Below, piece after piece: positions 57,401-64,000 of a DNA stretch of 64,000 nt (the first letter of the stretch is position 1; each line of letters begins with the position of its first letter). The notes below the pieces were generated by a model that ran no database searches, was not told the origin of the DNA, and saw nothing but the letters and a program-made list of their open reading frames with translations. Made by a program: the position numbers and the translations under genes. The stretch is taken from contig KN834771.1 in NCBI GenBank assembly GCA_000827265.1, forward strand, positions 265,330 to 329,329. Reading direction: 5' to 3'. This stretch comes from Collybiopsis luxurians FD-317 M1 (taxonomy: Eukaryota > Basidiomycota > Agaricomycetes > Agaricales > Omphalotaceae).

Positions 57401-58422
57401 TTACTGTACTTCTACTAGACGTTTCTCGGCTTCCTTGAAGTTGATGACGTTCCAGATTGCGTTGAGGTACTAGGTTAAGAATAAGCCAGAAGTCGAGAGC
57501 GAAACTTAAATAAGACACAACTTACATCCGGCTTTACGTTCTTGTACTGCAGATAGAACGCCTGCGAGGAAAGCGTAGGGTGTTAGCATCACGTAGATGC
57601 AGCGCAACGAGTATACAACGTACATGTTCCCAAATATCGACACCAATGATCGGAGTGTGTGCTGAAGTTTCAAAGGAATAAGCATCAAAGTCTTCGCGGG
57701 TCAGAGAGACACACATAGAAGAGGGTCTTGGTTAGGAGTGGTGACAATTTCCAACTTCTTTGTCGACGAGTTATAACCCTGATATAAATTCCTCAGCGAC
57801 CCGGGGAAAACCTTGACCACAACAAGCTACGCACGAGCCAGCCCCATCCACTTCCTTGAAGAGCGGCAGTCTTGGTGTTGAACTCCTTTTTGAATGCCTC
57901 GACGGATCCAAAGTCCTGCTCGATAGCTTTCTTGAGAGGTCCGTCCGAGAGTTTACCTCCGTCTCCGCTTGCAGGCGCAAGGTTCTTCCAGAACAGAGAG
58001 TGATTAATATGACCTGAAAACATCAAGAGCCCAAGCGTCAAAATCAATGGTAAAACTACCGGAAATACCACCGTACCTCCCCCGTTAAACTTCAAAGCAG
58101 CTTGAAGCCCAATTTGCTCCTTGATAGACGGAGACTTTGCGTACGCCTCTTCAGCCGCATTGAGGCCATTGACATAAGTCTGGTGATGCTTTTGGTGGTG
58201 AAGAGTCATGATTTCGGCCGAGATGTGAGGTTCGAGAGCCTTGGCGAAGCAGATATCAGGTAAAAAAAGTGATAAACGTTGGAATTAAACCGCTCGTACA
58301 TTGTAAGCATAGGGTAGTTCAGGAAGCGTGTGCAACGAGGCAGCAGCGGTGGGTGCTGCAAATTGACGAGCAGCGCGAGCAGCAATAGAGGGTTTGAGAG
58401 CAGTTCGGGCAAGAGACAGCAT
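57401..58422 (-). CDS. SOD2: Mitochondrial manganese superoxide dismutase
   Basis: Converts superoxide to hydrogen peroxide and oxygen in the mitochondrial matrix. Seven exons, 223 codons: complement(join(57401..57469,57526..57561,57624..57661,57715..57778,57835..58013,58077..58239,58300..58422)). The presequence [20 protein letters not shown] is basic and amphipathic. The fold begins [30 protein letters not shown]; the second metal-binding region is [14 protein letters not shown]. The last two ligands are Asp185 and His189 in GVDIWEHAFYLQY. GSGWGWLGYN and the C-terminal [16 protein letters not shown] are also conserved. The first ATG with a presequence was chosen. A partial decayed copy of the 5' end lies at 61,575-62,040. 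Confidence 0.95.
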
Positions 58423-61400
58423 GGTGGTAGACGAGCAAGGTGAGGAAGAAGCGCGACAGGAAGTTCCTTTCTGTTCCGAGACCGACGTCATCGCGTCATC
58501 AGCATTGACTCATTCGCAACGCCATCACGTGCCTCAATTCACATTTGGTCTTCGTTCACACTGCTACCGCATCGACTGCAGAGTATCAGCGTCCAAACTC
58601 CTCAACAGGTCTTTTCCTTGAAAGTACAAAGAATCGCATCGAATTCTGACTCTAGAATCCAAATCGAATAATGGGAAAATCATACTCTCTTCCGCAAGTA
58701 GATACAGAGGCTACAACTCGTAGCCGGAAGGTGGACGTCCTGAGCGCTCCAAGCTGGTGAGCTGAGTTACGAGCTAACAACCATACATATTGCCTCTATG
58801 CGGCCCAAAACCACACTCGAAGAAGGAGGCCAAGCGTCAATCAAAATTTCCAGTTACCTAGATCATGATATTCATTGCGTTTAGCTTCTCATCGCCATTG
58901 CAAGTACAATCAATATCCTCCCTATATCCATATCTACAAAATATTAAACCTAGTCTCTCATTACCACCGCCATTAGAAACTACAATGCAGTACCACGCTC
59001 GGTACTTGCCCGAATTTCCGCAGTATACTTGTTGTAACACCGTGCAGTCGGCCCTTGGAGTAAACTTGAACCTCGAAAAAATCCGAGTAAGAGTTACAAA
59101 CCTTCTTGTTAAAGAGACGGATGTGATTGTTAATGTATGATGTATGTAATATCACCTTTGTCTTCGTAGAACCTCTTGCGATGGAATTTGCCTTTTTTTT
59201 TTCTTTCTTTTTTCAATGCTGTACCACCACTAGTGGCTGTCTTATGGCAACGACCGAAAAGTAAGAGACAGAAATGTACCCTTCTTGATTTTCAACAGCA
59301 TGCAGTAAATGGCTTCCTCTAAGGTTGCTCTTGCAATACATCAGCGTGTTAGCATGTAGGTACTGATTCTCTGCAGTAAGGCATCATGTTCAAAGTTCAG
59401 AGATTTTTGGGAAATGTTTTCCGTACTACTTCTGATCGGGGGACACTCAAATTCATTGAAGAACTCAAGAACCATGCTCAGCCTGGAATGAGTTGACACC
59501 CTTGATAGACAGTTTCCAAGCACTTATCTATCTATCGTCCACTTCTCGTTAGACTCGAGCCAGTATATAGTAGTTAATACTGCCAGTAAGTGTATAACGG
59601 AAGGATTACAGCAGTGTTGGGCTCTTCGGGGTCTTGCGGAAGAGCGTGAGTGTCCTGTTAGGCACAATCCGTGGTCGAGATGAGGGATACGCATGGGGCA
59701 GTACGTGTAATTAGAACCCAAGAGTACCTCATATTGGTAGAAAGGCTGAACCCGAGGCGACGTTGCGTAGACGTCGACGAGGGTCTTCCATTGCATAATG
59801 CACTAATAAGTACATCGTGTTGCGTTCATATCAATTTGTAACTAGAGCTAAAAAAAAAAGATACGAAACCGGTAATCAAGACAAAGAAACGGAGTAAAAG
59901 TAAACAGATGGTGGTTCAGGTAATAACGGCGTAAGGAATCGTGCTTCTAGCTTCAAATGTTTATATAGTACTTGCAGAATTCCCACGGACTTGGCTAAAT
60001 ACGGGTGTAGGTAGAGGTTTAAGGGTGGCGTCAGAATTGCGCCGTAGTGATATTCGTGAAAGGGCGCGTCACGGGAAGAGAACTTTGATCGGAAAGAGCG
60101 CGGGAACTGTTGGATAGATGGAAGGGCATGCCATAGGTTGTATCCAGTATCATGAAGAGGACTGAAGAAAAAGTGAGCTGGGCATAACACTTCTCCCTTT
60201 ACTTAATACTTGGTTTGTTTGGATAAGGAATTCAAGGAATAGACAGTCAAAATTGCCGAGAGGCAGAGCTGAGTGCCTGGGCAGGAGACAAAAAAGGGAA
60301 CCATTGAGATCTACTATTGCATGAAAACAACAATACGCAGATATTAACCTCTTGCATTGCAGCAAACTCACTGTAGATCACCCAAAAACAAGTTTTAATG
60401 AGAAGTACATTTTGCCGAGACTTGGCAAGTTAGCTGTCAAGCATAGGAAAAAAAAAGTTACTTTTGTAAGGACAAGTTAGCGGAGTTTAAATTGTCCAAG
60501 TAACTTTGTTAACACCCTTTTTATTTGTGTGATGGTACCTCGGGCCCAGGTACGGCACGCCAAGGCCTTTTCCTCAACACCTCCCTCCATTTCCACAGCG
60601 TTCCCTGGGAGGCAATTTTCTTCTGCTTGCAACAGACTCTTCAATGATATCAATCTATATTATGCTCTCACCACTTCTTACCTGCATTGGTGGAAATTTC
60701 AAGGACTTGAGGATGACCAAGTACCCCAGATGAACATGTACGTCTGTTCACGGAATAGCAGAGCAAGAGAGGATTAGACCAGGATGACTGTCCATTGGCC
60801 CAGGGGCTATTCAAGGATTGAGACAGGCACATACTCTAATCATCATATGAATTTATATACATGACTTGTGGGGTGAGGGCAATTGCATGTGGCATGTATG
60901 AGTCCGGAGCTTGAATATAACAATCCAATGTCCAATACAGCATTAGCGGCTTTGCATCAGTGAGCGTTCTTGGTTTCTCGACGTTCAACTATTTTATGAG
61001 ATTATCAAATGATTTATATAATGTGTAATGGTCAATGGACACTACTTTGAAATCTGAATGAGTGAAAGTACATAGTTCTACACTTTTTACAATCAAATCA
61101 ATCTCATACACATCCTGATCTTCTTGTCCCTGTTCAACCTTAGGTACATCACTTGTGCACCACATAATTGGAGGCTTCAGTCACACCTTCAGACTTGACA
61201 CAGCTGAATTCTCATTGCATCGATATCCCTTCAAGTCTCACTTTACCGGGTCAACTTTTTGAGAAAGTTCTGAAGCTTGGAGGATGGCATCATACCCCTC
61301 CTAGTGGATTGAAACAACAAGTCAAATCTACATTATGTGTTTGAGCACAGATACTGTCATCTGAGGCCATTTGACAACTTTCCCTTATAAAGAATGCCAG

Positions 61401-61574
61401 TATGATGTAGAAGACTCATTACTTATATGTTATGTGTGCCAACAGCCTACAGGTATAATAAACAGTTATGTAAATAATGTAATGTAAACTCTAGGGGATT
61501 GGAATTGCCATTTTATAGTGCCAAGTGCCAAAGTGACATTGTTTATGAGGCAGCTCACTCTCGTTTGGGGTAGA
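58423..61574. other. Gene-poor stretch
   Basis: 3.15 kb. The first ~300 bp are the dismutase promoter region. Open frames at 58,865 (plus), 59,524-59,796 (minus) and 59,876-60,190 (minus) lack splice and family support. From ~60,400 the sequence is AT-rich and resembles decayed repeats. Confidence 0.4.
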
Positions 61575-62040
61575 TAGCTTAGTGAAAGGTCATAATCTCG
61601 GTCAAGATGTAAGGTTCAAGAGCCTTAGTATAGCAAATATCAGGTAAAATTTTTTGATAACCATTGAAATTAAAACTGTTCGTACATTTTAAGAATAAGG
61701 CAGTTCAGGAAGCATGTGCAACAATGGAGAGATGCAGCAGCGGTGGGTGCTGCAAATTGACAAGTAGCACAACCAGCAGTAGAGAGTCTGAAGACAGGTG
61801 GGCAATAGCTATATGACCATTGAATTATCCAAAATGCCATCACAGGCCAGAGATTCTTGATCTTTGTCCACATTACTACTGGCCACATAGTATCAGTGTC
61901 CATATTCCTTAGCAAGTCTTTTGTTCTTAGAGTTTAGACTCTAGAGATTCTCATTGATGACTGACTATAGAATGGAGAATGAGAATCGTGCTCTCTCCTG
62001 CATGTTGATATAAAGCTAAGAGGCTACAGGAAAGAAGTTG
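61575..62040 (-). pseudogene. Decayed partial duplicate of the SOD2 5' end
   Basis: Corresponds to the dismutase promoter, exon 1, intron 1 and start of exon 2 (about 58,195-58,720). Blocks such as GCAGCAGCGGTGGGTGCTGCAAATTG and the upstream CATAGTATCAGTGTCC are retained, while the ATG and several codons are lost. Many differences are C-to-T or G-to-A changes at CpG sites relative to the live gene. It ends before exon 2 is complete. Not functional. Confidence 0.85.
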
Positions 62041-62439
62041 TTCATGGTGCTAGACATTCTGTGCACTCCGAATTGATTATCTGCTACAGAACTGCAAGAT
62101 AACCTGGCTAGAAATCTTACAGCTCCGGAAGATGGGGTTATGATTCATTCAATATGCATAACAAATACACTCTGACTGGAATGAGACTTGTATCAACAAA
62201 TACATCTGTCCACCATCCTATTGTCCAAACCCTTCAATTGACAACATCCCTTAAGTCTCTCAGTATCTCTTGCAATAAATAAGATTTGTCTTCCAACTAT
62301 GAAACCAAGTATCTCCAGAAAACTTCAAGAACCTCAGGCACTGACAGACATGAGCAACAGAAGTACCAGTCAGCAGAAATATAACACACATAGTATGCTT
62401 CACTTCCTCCTTGATCTTTTTGATTTCTTGGTTACCTTG

Positions 62440-62860
62440 TGCTTCTTAGGTGCAGGAACAATGGCATCTGGGGTGCCGTTATTTGTTGTCAGTGCAAATT
62501 GAGTCCTGGGCCAGATTTATCCTCACTGTTTGAAACCATAGGTGCCACAGAATCAGTCATGTTGTGTTCTACCACTGTCTGCGATCCAACACTGTGCTCT
62601 TGTTCCCCTCTGTTTCCCCTCCCCGCTTTAGGGCTATTCCCTGTAGTATTCTGAGCATCAGTATATTGAAAAAGAGGGTAGTGAGGGAAGCCAGAAGAAG
62701 GAGAATTAGAACAAGTGGAGCCCAAGATAAAACCTCGGGTATCTGAAAAACTAGATTTAAACTGCAAAATCGGCATAATCCAAAGACCCGCTAATGATTT
62801 ATAATGAAAATCATCATTTTGGGCATTTTTTTGGCAATTATGACAGTGCATAAGTGGCTG
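62440..62860 (-). other. Decayed dispersed-element segment (right copy)
   Basis: Inverted homologue of 373-690. On the minus strand it reads MHCHNCQKNAQNDDFHYK (a CxxC pair) followed by a Ser/Gly-rich stretch alignable with the left copy, with stops near 62,500. Probably a transposon or dispersed-repeat remnant. Confidence 0.5.
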
Positions 62861-63099
62861 TAGACCCTCGCCATAATTGCGTGATTTTCATTACAAACTG
62901 TAAGCATTTTCTGGTTTTCTGACAGGAGATAGAAGATCCAGAAGTAGTAATGGAAACATTACCAGATGAAGAGTTCACATTGTTGGATGGAGACTTGGAC
63001 TTGAGAACATAGCTAGAAGAGTAATTTGGCTGAATAGCAACATATTTGGGATGAGTAACTCAGGGTCATACTCCAAGAAAGTAAGTGACTCACCTTGAG

Positions 63100-64000
63100 A
63101 GTACACAAGCAAATAGATCCAGGTGATGAGTAACTCAGAGTAATTGCAATTATTGTAAGCACTACCTACCGGCTAGCATAAAGGAAAGATTAGATAGGGC
63201 AACATGTTGGAGAGAGGCAAAATTAAGAGCATACATCCTGAAAGGAAAGAAGATTGCATTTCAAGATGGTAAGGAGGAATGCACTGAAACAAATGCAAAT
63301 GACTAGCTTACAAACTAAAAGCAAGTGCAGTATTATGATCAATCAGAATGCAAGGAAACAAAAAGAAGGGAGCAACTTACAAACTAGGTAATAAAGTAAT
63401 TCCAAGGCTGTAAACATTCATTAATATTAGAAGATGTAAAATACATACATCCTAAAATTTACAAAATTGCAATTATCAGGAGAATTTTTAGGAAATAGTC
63501 TACAAAAAATGGAAACTTACAAGCTATAGAAATAAATGACACCTCATTAGCACATTGGCCAAAGATAGGCAAACAATTAACACTTTACACTCTATGCAGG
63601 AAGATATGAGTTTAACAAGTACTAAGCAATACCTATACAAAAGAATATAGATGAATGACATACAGACTAAAGGGAAAATTTCCATCCAGTAAATATTAGC
63701 TGGCTGGAAGCAAGGAATTGTAAAGGGCTTACTCTCTTTGGGACAGGCAGATTTCCCATACAGTGAGTGGACATTGACTTTCAGAGAAAGTGAAGAACAT
63801 AAATAAATAACTTACAGACTAAGTGGAATGTCGGTAAGTAAGCATTGGTTTCCAGGGAACATAAGGGATGAACACTCACATGCTGCAGGCAAGGGAAAGC
63901 AGGGAATGGACATTGATTTCTGGAAGACATAAGAGATTAAGCACTCACCTTCTGTCAAAAGGTAGAATTTCCGAGAAAGTAAGCAGACATTGATTTTAAG
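63100..64000. repeat. Degenerate ~70-79-bp repeats, inverted relative to the left end
   Basis: A (C)ATTGATTT/ACATTGACTTT motif recurs at 63,772, 63,843, 63,911 and 63,988 (spacing 71, 68, 77), with GTGAGTGGACATTGA and ACACTCAC blocks matching the reverse complement of the left minisatellite. Further left, ACTTACAAACTA-like motifs recur at about 63,306, 63,379, 63,520, 63,657 and 63,810. It is an older member of the same repeat family as positions 1-300. Confidence 0.7.

Noticed and set aside
59524..59796. Minus-strand 90-codon frame starting MQWKTLVDVYATSP
   Set aside because: Composition is not implausible, but without splice partners, family motif or a continuing gene I do not call it.
60529..60777. 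Plus-strand frame in the AT-rich stretch
   Set aside because: Short, isolated and without family features; the surroundings look like decayed repeats.

Overview
The window is fungal nuclear DNA, almost certainly from a mushroom-forming basidiomycete (Agaricomycetes). The protein genes are cut by many 45-75 nt introns with GT..AG (occasionally GC..AG) ends, and several exons are only 17-24 nt. Lineage markers are a FunK1-type kinase, a coiled-coil F-box protein, thaumatin-like proteins, a lineage-typical multi-pass membrane protein, two Zn2Cys6 regulators and nuclear tRNA genes with introns after position 37. The species cannot be fixed from sequence alone. Gene models here were built by hand from splice signals, reading frame and family motifs; each join given divides exactly into codons.

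Left part (1-22 kb): a repeat flank with a 79-bp minisatellite and a decayed element; an MRH4-like mitochondrial DEAD-box helicase; a Zn2Cys6 factor; an FSH1-type serine hydrolase; a secreted cutinase; a second Zn2Cys6 factor; two paralogous DUF7770-like proteins; a BAH-domain chromatin protein; and a frameshifted member of an uncharacterised basidiomycete family. The hydrolase and cutinase lie tail to tail between the two regulators.

Centre (22-37 kb): tRNA-Leu(CAA), then three intact, very similar thaumatin-like protein genes in tandem on the minus strand, then the beta-1,3-glucan synthase catalytic subunit (FKS, GT48), also minus. The array units carry decayed copies of the 3' end of the FKS gene, so the triplication started from a segment joining the two gene types. 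Thaumatin-like proteins of mushrooms can bind or cut beta-1,3-glucan, so a wall-polymer maker and three likely wall-polymer modifiers sit side by side.

Right part (37-64 kb): tRNA-Met(CAT); a gene-poor, AT-rich stretch with a hypothetical coding locus and a ten-exon seven-helix-type membrane protein gene that simple ORF calling would miss; an F-box gene; a long terminal-inverted-repeat element containing an assembly gap; a broken FunK1 kinase gene; a velvet-family regulator; a small hydrophilic protein; mitochondrial Mn superoxide dismutase; and a decayed partial copy of the dismutase 5' end. The window ends in a repeat flank of the same family as the left end, in inverted orientation.

The most unusual structure is the thaumatin-like/FKS array. 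Other points of interest are the hidden membrane protein gene, the paired DUF7770-like proteins with conserved His and Cys, and the FunK1 gene broken next to the inverted-repeat element.
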